From NCBI RefSeq assembly GCF_005876985.1, contig NZ_VAHD01000002.1, positions 682,001-746,000 of the forward strand: 64,000 bases of DNA, in the 5' to 3' direction. The number at the start of each line of letters is the position of its first letter. The stretch's first letter is position 1. Positions 9,105-17,626 of this stretch are shown piece by piece. The notes beneath the pieces were generated by a model. That model saw only the letters and a program-made list of their open reading frames with translations, did no database searches and was not told where the DNA came from. The translations under genes were made by a program, and so were the position numbers. Source of the DNA: Rhodoferax bucti (GTDB lineage: Bacteria; Pseudomonadota; Gammaproteobacteria; Burkholderiales; Burkholderiaceae_C).

Positions 9105-10712
9105 TTGATCAAAAAATTTATCGACAAATTGCTGGGCAAAAGCCCCGCAGGCACCAGCAAAAAGCCCCAGTTCGGCAAACGGGTGGAGATTCCCGTGTCG
9201 GTGCACGGTATCGACCCCAACCTGGTGGATGAACGCGCCATCAACGTGGTGCGTACCCTGAAGCAAGCCGGGTTTGAGGCCTATGTGGTGGGCGGCGCGG
9301 TGCGCGACCTGCTGGTGGGCTTGCGCCCCAAGGACTTTGATGTGGCCACCAACGCCACGCCCGAGCAGGTCAAGGGCCTGTTCCGCCGGGCTTTCATCAT
9401 CGGGCGGCGCTTCCGCATCGTGCACGTGGTGTACGGCCGCGGGCGCGAGCATGAGGTGATTGAAGTCTCCACCTTCCGCGCGTATCTGGACAACGCTGCC
9501 GCCGAGCAAGTAGCGGGCAATGAGCGCACCAGCAAGAGCGAGCTGGCCGGCATGAAGCACGCGGTAGACAGCACCGGCCGGGTGCTGCGTGACAACGTGT
9601 GGGGCCCGCAGGAAGAAGACGCGGTCCGCCGCGACTTCACCATCAACGCCATGTACTACGACCCCGAGACGCAAATCGTGGTCGACTATCACAATGGCTT
9701 GAAAGACTCCAAGAGTCACACCCTGCGCATGATTGGCGACGCTGCCACCCGCTACCGGGAAGACCCGGTACGCATCATCCGGGCCATCCGCTTTGCGGCC
9801 AAGCTGAGCCCGCTGGGCTTCAAGTTGGAAGCCAAAACCGCCGGCCCCCTGGTCACGAGCCAAAAACTGTTGAACGACGTGCCGCAAAGCCGTTTGTTTG
9901 ACGAAATGCTCAAGCTGCTGCAAACCGGCCACGCGCTGGCCTCGGTGGAGCAGCTCAAGGCCTTGGGCATGGCCCGTGGCATCTACCCGCTGCTGGACGT
10001 GGTGGTGGAGCGAGCAGACCAACCGTTTGTCGCTGCGGCCCTGAAAGATACCGACCGCCGCGTCGGCGAGGGCAAGCCGGTGGCGCCCAGCTTCCTGCTG
10101 GCCTGCGTGTTGTGGGCGGATGTGCGCGATGGCTGGGCCCAGCGCCTCCAAAGCGGCCAGCACAGCCACCCGGCGCTGCAAGACGCGATTGAAGACGTAT
10201 TCAACGCCCGCATCGGCGATGTGTCCGGCCGTGGCAAGTTGGCTGGCGACATGCGCGAAATCTGGCTCATGCAACCCCGTTTTGAGAAGCGGGTTGGCAG
10301 CACGCCCTTTGGCATGGTGGAGCAGCCGCGCTTCCGCGCGTCCTTCGACTTCATGCGCCTGCGTGCCGATGCCGGCGAGATTGACGAGGTGCTGGCTGAC
10401 TGGTGGCAAGAATTCAGCATGGCCAGCGACGAAGTGCGCCAGGACATGGTGGACCAGGTGCGCACCGAACAGCAGCAACAGCGCAAACAGGCGCCCAAAG
10501 GCCCGCGTGGCCCCAAACCGGCGCGTGATCCACGACAGATTCCGCCCGCAGGGCAAGCGCAGGATGCTGCTCCCCGTGACGCATCTGGCGATGACTTCGC
10601 CGAATCTGCCCCAGAAGGCTCCAACGACGCGCCCCGCAAGCGCCGCCGTCGCCGCCGTGGTGGTGCCGCACGTGGTGCTGGCGAGGGTGGTTCGGCCCCC
10701 GCAGGCGAGTAA
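9105..10712 (+). CDS. pcnB: Poly(A) polymerase I
   Basis: Template-independent nucleotidyltransferase that adds 3' poly(A) tails to RNA and promotes decay. 535 residues. The catalytic head shows GGAVRDLLVG at 63-72 and DFDVAT at 77-82 with the metal-binding aspartates, then RRDFTINAMYYD and the neck motif REDPVRIIRAIRFAAKL. The C-terminal tail from about residue 455 is low-complexity and basic (KRRRRRRGG), as in other PcnB proteins. The start is a TTG at 9105 with AGGAACC upstream; it gives the usual MIKKFIDKLLGK opening. folK follows three bases after the stop, the common pcnB-folK pair. Confidence 0.96.
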   Translation: MIKKFIDKLLGKSPAGTSKKPQFGKRVEIPVSVHGIDPNLVDERAINVVRTLKQAGFEAYVVGGAVRDLLVGLRPKDFDVATNATPEQVKGLFRRAFIIGRRFRIVHVVYGRGREHEVIEVSTFRAYLDNAAAEQVAGNERTSKSELAGMKHAVDSTGRVLRDNVWGPQEEDAVRRDFTINAMYYDPETQIVVDYHNGLKDSKSHTLRMIGDAATRYREDPVRIIRAIRFAAKLSPLGFKLEAKTAGPLVTSQKLLNDVPQSRLFDEMLKLLQTGHALASVEQLKALGMARGIYPLLDVVVERADQPFVAAALKDTDRRVGEGKPVAPSFLLACVLWADVRDGWAQRLQSGQHSHPALQDAIEDVFNARIGDVSGRGKLAGDMREIWLMQPRFEKRVGSTPFGMVEQPRFRASFDFMRLRADAGEIDEVLADWWQEFSMASDEVRQDMVDQVRTEQQQQRKQAPKGPRGPKPARDPRQIPPAGQAQDAAPRDASGDDFAESAPEGSNDAPRKRRRRRRGGAARGAGEGGSAPAGE

Positions 10713-10715
10713 GCC

Positions 10716-11192
10716 ATGATCTTGCGTGACCCGGTCCGGGCGTTCATTGGTCTGGGGGCCAACCTGGGCGATCCGGTGGCGGCGTTGCGCAATGCCTTGG
10801 AGCAGCTGGCCTACTTGCCTGCCACACGCTTGGTGCGCGCCTCCAGCTTCTACGGCAGTACACCGGTGGATTCCAGTGGCCCGGACTATGTGAATGCGGT
10901 GGCCGAGATTCGCACCAGTCTGACTGCACCGGCCCTGTTGGCGGCCTTGCTGCAACAGGAGTTGCAGGGGGGGCGTGAGCGGCCCTACCGCAATGCCCCC
11001 CGCACCCTGGACCTGGACGTGCTGCTCTTCGGCAGCGCGCGGATAAACAGCCCCGTGCTTACCGTGCCGCACCCCCGCATGCATGCACGTGCGTTTGTGC
11101 TTTTGCCGCTGGCGGAGCTCGCGCCGGACGAGGTGTCAGCGGCCCAACTGGATGCCGTGCGCGACCAAGGGGCCTGGCGACTGGCAGGGTAA
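10716..11192 (+). CDS. folK: 6-hydroxymethyl-7,8-dihydropterin pyrophosphokinase
   Basis: Transfers pyrophosphate from ATP to the hydroxymethyl pterin in folate synthesis. 158 residues, typical length. Signatures are FIGLGANLGDP near residue 10, SSFYGSTPVD, YVNAVAEI, the substrate-binding YRNAPRTLDLDVLLFG around residues 90-105 and VPHPRMHARAFVLLPLAEL. It follows pcnB closely and is certainly co-transcribed with it. Confidence 0.96.
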   Translation: MILRDPVRAFIGLGANLGDPVAALRNALEQLAYLPATRLVRASSFYGSTPVDSSGPDYVNAVAEIRTSLTAPALLAALLQQELQGGRERPYRNAPRTLDLDVLLFGSARINSPVLTVPHPRMHARAFVLLPLAELAPDEVSAAQLDAVRDQGAWRLAG

Positions 11193-11263
11193 ATCCTCTC
11201 TTTTTCCCGTTCTGTACTTTGTACCGCTGTGGTTAAATTACAGAATAATTAAAGGAGATTGGA

Positions 11264-12856
11264 ATGCATTTCAACCGCATGCGGCTGGCCACCAAGTTGT
11301 GGACCGCCATGGTGGTGATGGTGTTGTCGTTGGGTTTCATCATTGCGCTCACGGCGCTGCAATCCCGCAAGTCCCGCGAGGCTTACGGTGCGCTTAATGC
11401 CAAGTTGGTGACGCAAATCAAGCAGTCCAACCAATGGGCTGCGTTGGAAGATGTCAACGCCACCCGCGCCTATGCGGTGGTGGTGTCGATTGATCCGGGC
11501 GTGGCCAAAGCCTTCAAAGACGAAATCGCCGCCAGCAACACCCAAATTGACGAATTCCAAAAGCTGATCGAGTCGGGCGACCCCACCGAGCAAGATCGCC
11601 AGCAAATCGCCAAGATTGCCGGCTTGCGTAAAACGCTGCAAGACCTGACCAGCCAGACCGCGCTGCTCAAGGTGACCAAACCTGGCGAGATGCCGGCCTT
11701 TGTGGAAACCCAATACCGCCCTGCAGTCGTGGCGCTGCAAAAAGCGCATGACGAGTTTGTTGTCATGCAAGACACCGCTAGCGAAAAAGCGCGCGAGGAG
11801 TTTGAAGCCGAAGGGCGCAAGCTGATTTTGCTGTCCACCAGCGCTTTGGTGCTGGTGATTTGCGGCATTTTGGTGGGAGCAGCCTTTTTGATCCGCTCCA
11901 TCAAACGCCCCTTGGTGCAGGCCAACCAATTGGCCGCCCGCATTGCCGAGGGTGACCTGACCACGGTGGTGGACGAATCCCGCTCCGACGAGTTTGGCGA
12001 CCTCATGCGCTCGCTCGCGGCCATGAACCGGGCTCTCTCGGTCATGGTGTCTCAGGTGCGGCATAGCACCGACAGCATTGCCACCGCCAGCAGCGAAATT
12101 GCCACCGGCAACAACGACCTCGCCCATCGCACCGAAGAAACATCGAGCAACCTGGCCTCTACGGCCTCCAGCATGGACAGCCTGACCCACGCGGTACGCC
12201 TGAGCTCGGACAACGCTCGCCAAGCTGGCACCTTGGCTGCCAGTGCGTCGCAAGTGGCGCAGCGCGGCGGCGAGGTGGTGATGCAGGTAGTAAGCACCAT
12301 GCAGCAGATTGATGCCAGCAGCAAGAAGATTGCCGACATCATCAGCGTGATTGACGGCATTGCCTTTCAGACCAACATCCTTGCGCTGAACGCGGCCGTG
12401 GAAGCCGCCCGCGCAGGCGAGCAAGGCCGTGGTTTTGCGGTGGTGGCATCGGAAGTGCGCTCACTCGCCGGCCGCAGTGCCGAGGCAGCCAAGGAAATCA
12501 AGGCGCTCATCGGCACCTCGGTGGACAAGGTGGAGTCCGGCACTCAGCTGGTGACCAACGCGGGCGCCACCATGCAAGAGATCGTGCAGAGCGTGCGCCG
12601 GGTGGTGGATGTGATCAACGAAATCACCGCAGCCTCCAGCGAGCAAAGCAGCGGCATTGCCGATGTGAACCACGCCATCAGCAACCTCGACCAGATGACC
12701 CAGCAGAACGCGGCGCTGGTGGAAGAGAGCGCCGCCGCCGCCGAGAGCCTGCGCGATCAGGCGGCGCAGTTGGCGCAGGCGGTCTCAGTGTTCAAGGTGG
12801 ACGCCGCCTCCGCGCGCCAGTTGGCGGGCGGCGAGGCGACGCTGTTGCTGCGCTGA
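11264..12856 (+). CDS. Methyl-accepting chemotaxis protein
   Basis: 530-residue chemoreceptor. A membrane segment lies at about residues 12-32, a four-helix-type periplasmic ligand domain at about 35-185 (family MCP four-helix bundle), a second membrane segment at about 188-210, and HAMP at about 212-265 (IKRPLVQANQLAARIAEGD). The cytoplasmic hub IAFQTNILALNAAVEAARAG followed by EQGRGFAVVASEVRSLA starts near residue 366. Methylation helices flank it. There is no C-terminal CheR-tethering pentapeptide; the tail is GEATLLLR. No che genes are adjacent, so it is an orphan receptor. The ligand is unknown. Its TGA abuts the convergent RidA stop (TGATCA). Confidence 0.94.
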   Translation: MHFNRMRLATKLWTAMVVMVLSLGFIIALTALQSRKSREAYGALNAKLVTQIKQSNQWAALEDVNATRAYAVVVSIDPGVAKAFKDEIAASNTQIDEFQKLIESGDPTEQDRQQIAKIAGLRKTLQDLTSQTALLKVTKPGEMPAFVETQYRPAVVALQKAHDEFVVMQDTASEKAREEFEAEGRKLILLSTSALVLVICGILVGAAFLIRSIKRPLVQANQLAARIAEGDLTTVVDESRSDEFGDLMRSLAAMNRALSVMVSQVRHSTDSIATASSEIATGNNDLAHRTEETSSNLASTASSMDSLTHAVRLSSDNARQAGTLAASASQVAQRGGEVVMQVVSTMQQIDASSKKIADIISVIDGIAFQTNILALNAAVEAARAGEQGRGFAVVASEVRSLAGRSAEAAKEIKALIGTSVDKVESGTQLVTNAGATMQEIVQSVRRVVDVINEITAASSEQSSGIADVNHAISNLDQMTQQNAALVEESAAAAESLRDQAAQLAQAVSVFKVDAASARQLAGGEATLLLR

Positions 12857-13315
12857 TCAGCCGATTTCGGCGATCAGCTCAATTTCTACGCACGCACCCA
12901 TGGGGATCTGGGCCACGCCAAAGGCGCTGCGGGCATGCGCGCCCACTTGGGGGCCGAACACCTGACCAAACAGCTCGCTGGCGCCGTTGGTGACCAGGTG
13001 TTGCTCGGTGAAATCCCCCGTGGAGTTGACCAGCGACATCAGTTTGACGATGCGCTTGACCTTGTTGAGGTCGCCCACGGCGGCGTGCAGGGTGCCCATC
13101 AGATCGATGGCGATAGCGCGGGCTGCCGCCTTGCCCTCTTCGGTGCTGATGTTTTTGCCCAGTTGGCCGGCCCAGACGGCGCCGTCTTTCTTGGCAATGT
13201 GGCCGCTCAAAAACACCAGGTTGCCGGTTTGCACAAACGGCACGTAGGCGGCAGCAGGCACGGCCACGGGGGGCAGGGTGATCTGGAGTTCGGCGAGTTT
13301 GTCGTAAATGCTCAT
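12857..13315 (-). CDS. RidA/YjgF family protein
   Basis: 152-residue member of the RidA/YjgF/Rid family, which in its archetype hydrolyses reactive enamine/imine intermediates from PLP enzymes. This one belongs to the longer YjgF-like subgroup: VPFVQTGNLVFLSGHIA near residue 28, NISTEEGKAAARAIAIDLMGTLHAAVGDLNKVKRIV-type core (shown in part) and the C-terminal GAHARSAFGVAQIPMGACVEIELIAEI, with the conserved arginine R133-region. The substrate is unknown. It is monocistronic and converges with the chemoreceptor. Confidence 0.9.
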   Translation of the reverse strand: MSIYDKLAELQITLPPVAVPAAAYVPFVQTGNLVFLSGHIAKKDGAVWAGQLGKNISTEEGKAAARAIAIDLMGTLHAAVGDLNKVKRIVKLMSLVNSTGDFTEQHLVTNGASELFGQVFGPQVGAHARSAFGVAQIPMGACVEIELIAEIG

Positions 13316-13352
13316 GGTGTTGTTCCTGTGAGTTGATGAATAAAAAGAGGCT

Positions 13353-13396
13353 CTAGCGCTCGTATCACTTGCGCGAGCAGCTATGGATTTTGTAGC
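13353..13396 (-). repeat. 44-bp dispersed repeat, copy 2 (supplies stop codon of transglutaminase gene)
   Basis: Reads on the minus strand GCTAC, ATAGCTGCT, CGCGCA, AGCGCTAG at family spacing. Its first 16 bases are the last codons and the TAG stop of the transglutaminase gene (the TAG inside ATAGCTGCT); the rest is downstream sequence. Confidence 0.88.
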
Positions 13397-14403
13397 AAAC
13401 TGCCGCTGGACTGGCTTTGGCTTTGGCTTTGGCTTTGGCCTTGCGTCTGGCGCATGTCCGGCAGCGCGGGGGCTTGATTATCGGTAGGCAGCGGCGCAGG
13501 GGTCTCGAGGTCGTCACGGATTTCCTCTACCGTCACGCCCACCGACAGCGTATGGCGCGAGCCGCCATGAATCACTCCGCGCAAGGGGGAGACATCGCCA
13601 AAATCCCGCCCGGTGGCCACGGTCACGTAGTCCACGCCCGGTGCATGCCACCCCCAGCGGTTGTTGGTCGGGTCCAGGTCCACCCAGCGGGCGCCCTCGG
13701 GCAGGTCGGGCACATACACGCTGACCCAGGCGTGCGAGGCATCGCTGCCGATCAGCTTGGTCTGGCCGGGGGGCGGTTGGGTCAGCAGGTAGCCGCTCAC
13801 ATAACGCGCCGGCAGGCCCATGCTGCGCCAGCAGGCCAGCATGATGTGGGCAAAGTCCTGGCACACGCCCTTGCGCTGCTCCAGCGCTTGTAGCGCCGGG
13901 GTGTTGATCTGGGTGCTGTGGGTTTCGTAGGTGAAGTCGGTGTGGATGCGCTCCATCAGGTCGCGCGCCACGGTGAGCACATCGGCCCCCGCCACAAAGC
14001 TGGGGCGTGCGTAGCCGGCAAACTCCAGCTGGCGCGGTACAAAGGGGCTGGCAAACCCCATTTCGTTGGCCGGCTGGTAGGCCGCGCCGGCTTGGTAGCG
14101 CAGGCTGTCGCGCAGCTGCTCCCAGGGCTGGGCGCTCTCCGGCAGGGCGTGGGCCTGAGTGGAGAGCAGGCTGCGTGCCCGCACCTCCAGCACGCTGTGC
14201 GGCACCTGCAACGAGAAAAAGCAGCGGCGGTTGCCATACACATCACTGGCGCGGCGCTGCACCGGCTGGGGGCTGATGAGCAGGCTGTGGCTCAGCACCC
14301 GTTGGCCGGCGTGGGGCCGTGGTTCCAGGTAGGCCACATGCTGGGCCGTTTCAACGGCCGGCTGGTAGTCGTACCGGGTTTCGTGGGTGACTTGCAGCAG
14401 CAT
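13381..14403 (-). CDS. Transglutaminase-family cysteine protease-fold protein
   Basis: 340 residues. An N-terminal beta domain (about 1-85, MLLQVTHETRYDY) is followed by the transglutaminase core with the triad C181 (KGVCQDFAH), H224 (DASHAWV) and D242 (WVDLDPTNN). This is the COG1305-type partner of the circularly permuted ATP-grasp/alpha-E proteins, proposed to act in peptide or amide modification. The ATG at 14403 overlaps the stop of the upstream ATP-grasp/alpha-E gene (ATGA). The C-terminal tail is odd: it contains a (Gln-Ser)n run coded by a hexanucleotide repeat, and its final codons and stop come from 44-bp repeat copy 2, so the tail is probably not the ancestral one. Confidence 0.9.
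   Translation of the reverse strand: MLLQVTHETRYDYQPAVETAQHVAYLEPRPHAGQRVLSHSLLISPQPVQRRASDVYGNRRCFFSLQVPHSVLEVRARSLLSTQAHALPESAQPWEQLRDSLRYQAGAAYQPANEMGFASPFVPRQLEFAGYARPSFVAGADVLTVARDLMERIHTDFTYETHSTQINTPALQALEQRKGVCQDFAHIMLACWRSMGLPARYVSGYLLTQPPPGQTKLIGSDASHAWVSVYVPDLPEGARWVDLDPTNNRWGWHAPGVDYVTVATGRDFGDVSPLRGVIHGGSRHTLSVGVTVEEIRDDLETPAPLPTDNQAPALPDMRQTQGQSQSQSQSQSSGSLLQNP
13413..13442. repeat. Hexanucleotide microsatellite coding for Gln-Ser repeats
   Basis: Four perfect GGCTTT units followed by GGCCTT on the + strand; on the coding (-) strand these give alternating Gln and Ser codons near the C-terminus of the transglutaminase. Unit gain or loss would change length without a frameshift. 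Confidence 0.9.
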
Positions 14404-17021
14404 CAGGTGCCTACGCTTTGCTTGGTTTCGCCGGAGTGGGTGAAGTAGGTGGCGCTGATGCTCTCGGACACGGTGTACGCCGCGCTCTTGATCAATTGCA
14501 GCAGGGCGCGCAAGGCGGGCATGACCGGGCCGTCCGACGGGGTGTCGCACAAGCCGGCCAAGTCCCAGTCATCGGGGGCGGGCACCAACTGGCTCATGGC
14601 GCATGCGTCTTGGGTGGGGCTTTGGGCCAGCTTTGCCAGCCGCCCGCGCAGGGTGTGGGCCACCCAGGCCAGCGAGCGGGGGTTGTCGCGGTCCAGTACC
14701 AGCAGGTCAATCAGCGCGGCCACATCGCGGCTTTGCTGGTATTGGCCGTGGAAGGTGATGGTGCTGTCAAACAAGCCCAGCAGGGCTTCAAAGCCGCCGT
14801 CGGTGTCCACCGCGCCTGTGTCGAACGACAAATCCAGCGCGGCGGCCAAAAAGTTCAAGCGCTCCACATGCCGGCCGATGCTCAGCAGGCGCCAGCCATC
14901 GTCGCGGGTCATGCGGTCGGTCTGGGCGCCGGTGATGGCAGCCAGGTGGTCGCTCGCATCTTTGAGGATGCGCAGGGCCTGCTGCGGCGCGTAGTCGCCC
15001 TGGGCGGTGAGTTGCGCGCAGCGCTGGAAGATGTCTTCTTCCGCGCGCAGGATGATGTTCCAGTGCTCTTGCGACAGGCGTTCGCGCACCGTGGCGGCGG
15101 CCCCTTTGAGGGCTCGCATGTTGAAGCCCACGCTGGTAGCGCCCTCGGGCGAGGCGAGGTTGGCAATCAGCGAGCGCTCAAACACCCGGCGCGCCTGCAC
15201 CGCCGAGGGCACGCCCGGCAGCACCAGGGTGTTGAGTTGCGCCAGCTGGCTCAACCAGTCGAGCAGCGGGGGGCTGGACTGGTCTTCGCCTCCCAAGCAC
15301 TCCAGCGCCAGGCGCGCGAGGCGGATGGTGTTGTCCGCCCGCTCGGTGTAGCGGCCCAGCCAGTACAGGTTTTCGGCAGCCCGGCTGGTGACCAGGCGTT
15401 TGCGCTGGGCTAGCACGGCGGGGGTCAGGGTGGTGGGCAGCAGGCTGGTGGTATCGACCTCGCCCTGCGTGAGCGCCCAGACATCGGCACTGCTGCCGCC
15501 GCGCTGCATGGCAGCAATGTCAGCGCTGGCGCCCGCCACGCGGGCCAGGCCGCCGGGCAGTACCCGCCACTGAGGCTGGCCTTGGGCGTTGCGCCCGTCG
15601 GACACGGCAAACACCCGCAGCATGACCGAACGGGCCACCATGGCCGCGTCGGCCGCATCTGCCTGCCGGTGCCAGGTGGGCATTTGCGAGAGGGGAATGT
15701 AGGCCTGCACCGTGTGCTCTTCGCTTTGGCGCACGATGCGGCCGGCCAGCCGGTCCAGCGCGCTCTGGCTTAGGGTGTGGCCCAGCATGGCGTCAAAGCT
15801 GGGGTGGATGCTGGAGCCCGGGTAGGTGGGCTTGATGGTGCGCTCGGCCAGCAGGGGCAGGGCCTCTTCCATGGCGCTGCGCTCGCCGCACCACCATGTG
15901 GGCAGGGAGGGCAATGCCAAGGGCTCGCCCAGCAGCGATTGCGCAATGGCCGGCAAAAAGCCCAGCAGCGCGGGCGACTCCAAAAACGCCGAGCCCGGCG
16001 TGTTGGCCACCAGCACGTTGCCCGCGCGTATGGCTTGCAGCAGACCGGGCACGCCCAACGTGGAGTCGGGCCGCAGCTCCAGCGGGTCGAGGTACTGGTC
16101 GTCCACCCGCTTGAGCAGGCCGTGCACCGGCACCAGGCCGCGCAGGGTTTTGAGGAAGAGGCGCTCGTCGCGCACCAGCAGGTCGCTACCTTCCACCAGC
16201 GTCAAGCCGAGGTAGCGGGCCAGGTAGGCGTGCTCAAAATAGGTTTCGTTGTAGGGGCCGGGGGTGAGCAGGGCAATGTGGGCCTGCGCGCCAGCGGGGC
16301 TGGCGGTTTTGAGGCTGTCCATCAGGGCCCGGTAGGTGCTGGCCAGGCGCTGCACTTTGAGGGCTTGAAAGGCTTGCGGAAACTGCCGCGACACCGCCAG
16401 CCGGTTTTCCAGCAGGTAGCCCAAGCCACTGGGCGCCTGGCAACGTTGGCCCACTACCCACCAGTTGCCATCCGGTCCGCGGGCCAGGTCAAAAGCGGCC
16501 ACATGCAAATGCACGCCGCCGGCGGGTTGCACGCCCGCCATGGGCCGCAGGTAGCCGGGGTGGCCGTGCACCAGCGCAGGGGGTAACAAGCCGGAGGTCA
16601 GCAACTGCTGGGGGCCATAAATATCGGCCATCACGGCGTCCAGCAGGCGCACCCGCTGCTGCACGCCGGCTTCGATGTGCTGCCAGTCCGGCACATCCAC
16701 AATCAGGGGAAACAGGTCCAGGGACCAAGGGCGCTGCGGGCCCTCGGTATCGGCATACACGTTGTAGGTGACCCCGTTGTCGCGTATCTGGCGCTGCAGG
16801 CTGGCAAAGTGCTGGTCGAGCCCTGCGGCATCGCCCGCTTCCATATGGGCAAAGAATTGGGCCCAAGCGCCCGTCAAACGTGCGCCAGCAGCTCCTGAAT
16901 TAATAGCGCCGCGCAGCTCGTCAAAGTGTCCGGTGGCTGCCGCGCAGGCCTGCGCGATGCGGGGGGGCGCATCGGCGTCGGGGGAGGGCGGTTCCGGGTG
17001 AAGGTTTGGCGGCGTAGTCAC
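14403..17021 (-). CDS. Fused circularly permuted ATP-grasp / alpha-E protein
   Basis: 872 residues. About residues 75-490 are the circularly permuted ATP-grasp domain (DUF404/DUF407 type): NGVTYNVYAD, LLDAVMADIYGPQ, LGYLLENRLAVSR, LLTPGPYNETYFEHAYLARY, EGSDLLVRD and PDSTLGVPGLLQAIRAGNV. About 545-870 are the alpha-E (DUF403) helical domain, opening SRAAENLYWLGRYTERADN. The same two domains are separate genes at 25711-28199. Such proteins are predicted amide-bond-forming ligases working with a transglutaminase, here the next gene, overlapped by ATGA. The start is a GTG at 17021. Codons 39-53 are 44-bp repeat copy 3 (AINSGAAGARLTGA), in the variable N-terminal region. Confidence 0.88.
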   Translation of the reverse strand: MTTPPNLHPEPPSPDADAPPRIAQACAAATGHFDELRGAINSGAAGARLTGAWAQFFAHMEAGDAAGLDQHFASLQRQIRDNGVTYNVYADTEGPQRPWSLDLFPLIVDVPDWQHIEAGVQQRVRLLDAVMADIYGPQQLLTSGLLPPALVHGHPGYLRPMAGVQPAGGVHLHVAAFDLARGPDGNWWVVGQRCQAPSGLGYLLENRLAVSRQFPQAFQALKVQRLASTYRALMDSLKTASPAGAQAHIALLTPGPYNETYFEHAYLARYLGLTLVEGSDLLVRDERLFLKTLRGLVPVHGLLKRVDDQYLDPLELRPDSTLGVPGLLQAIRAGNVLVANTPGSAFLESPALLGFLPAIAQSLLGEPLALPSLPTWWCGERSAMEEALPLLAERTIKPTYPGSSIHPSFDAMLGHTLSQSALDRLAGRIVRQSEEHTVQAYIPLSQMPTWHRQADAADAAMVARSVMLRVFAVSDGRNAQGQPQWRVLPGGLARVAGASADIAAMQRGGSSADVWALTQGEVDTTSLLPTTLTPAVLAQRKRLVTSRAAENLYWLGRYTERADNTIRLARLALECLGGEDQSSPPLLDWLSQLAQLNTLVLPGVPSAVQARRVFERSLIANLASPEGATSVGFNMRALKGAAATVRERLSQEHWNIILRAEEDIFQRCAQLTAQGDYAPQQALRILKDASDHLAAITGAQTDRMTRDDGWRLLSIGRHVERLNFLAAALDLSFDTGAVDTDGGFEALLGLFDSTITFHGQYQQSRDVAALIDLLVLDRDNPRSLAWVAHTLRGRLAKLAQSPTQDACAMSQLVPAPDDWDLAGLCDTPSDGPVMPALRALLQLIKSAAYTVSESISATYFTHSGETKQSVGT
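16864..16907 (-). repeat. 44-bp dispersed repeat, copy 3 (inside fused ATP-grasp/alpha-E gene)
   Basis: Minus-strand copy with blocks GCTAT, GGAGCTGCT, GGCGCA and GGCGCTTG at family spacing. It is in frame with the host gene and reads A-I-N-S-G-A-A-G-A-R-L-T-G-A, the same frame as copies 1, 5 and 7. Confidence 0.85.
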
Positions 17022-17121
17022 TGGGCGGAGTATGCCAGTCTAGGGGGGATTGGCGGGTATCGGAAGCCCCAAGCAAGGCGTGTGCCGTGGTTACCGTTAC
17101 CGCAAGAACCGAGAGGCCTAT

Positions 17122-17161
17122 AAAAAAAGCCGCTGCAACCCGAAGGTCACAGCGGCTTTTT
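17122..17161 (-). terminator. Rho-independent terminator of the HiPIP gene
   Basis: Twelve-base stem (CAGCGGCTTTTT with AAAAAGCCGCTG) and a 14-base loop, followed on the minus strand by a run of T. It lies 20 bases after the HiPIP stop. Confidence 0.8.
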
Positions 17162-17181
17162 GCGCAGAGCGCCAGTGAGGT

Positions 17182-17487
17182 TTAGGCCTTCTTGGCGTAG
17201 GCGCTGCACCAGCCTTTGCCAGCGACTTGCTTGCCGGCGAACAGGGCGCAAGCGCCTGCTGCGTCAGCGGCTTTACCTTGGAACAAGGCGCAGTTGGCGC
17301 AGGCTTGGCCGGCGGCGTATTTGGGGAACTTGGTTTTGTCGACCTTGGTGGCGTCGGCTTTGTAGCCCAGGCCGGTGGCTTGGGGGTCTTTTTCGTCCAC
17401 CATGGGGGCGGCTGCGTGTACCTGGCTTGCCAGCAGCGCAGTGCTGCCGAGCGCGACTTGAAGCATGAATTCGCGACGTTGTGTCAT
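17182..17487 (-). CDS. High-potential iron-sulfur protein (HiPIP), Tat-exported
   Basis: 101-residue precursor of a small periplasmic [4Fe-4S] electron carrier. The N-terminus has an RR pair (TQRREFML), a hydrophobic stretch and an AHAAA-like cleavage region near residue 26, as in Tat-exported HiPIPs that fold with their cluster in the cytoplasm. The four cluster ligands are C63, C66, C80 and C94 (QACANC, GACALF, GWCSAY). In purple and related betaproteobacteria HiPIP feeds electrons to a reaction centre or oxidase; the partner is not in this window. Monocistronic, with its own terminator. Confidence 0.93.
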   Translation of the reverse strand: MTQRREFMLQVALGSTALLASQVHAAAPMVDEKDPQATGLGYKADATKVDKTKFPKYAAGQACANCALFQGKAADAAGACALFAGKQVAGKGWCSAYAKKA

Positions 17488-17626
17488 GGCTTGGTTTCCT
17501 TGTTGGGGGGCTGGGCCGCAGGATAGCGGTTCAGCCCTGCATTGTTATGAAAAGCGCGGGTGGTTCACTTGATCCGTATCAATACCCGGCTAATGCACTC
17601 CAGTGTTGTGTGGCATGGCAGGGGTG

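Noticed and set aside
8949-11084. 711-codon minus-strand open frame opposite pcnB and folK
   Set aside because: Composition (His/Gln/Ala/Gly-rich) and position directly opposite well-recognised genes mark it as a GC-driven shadow.
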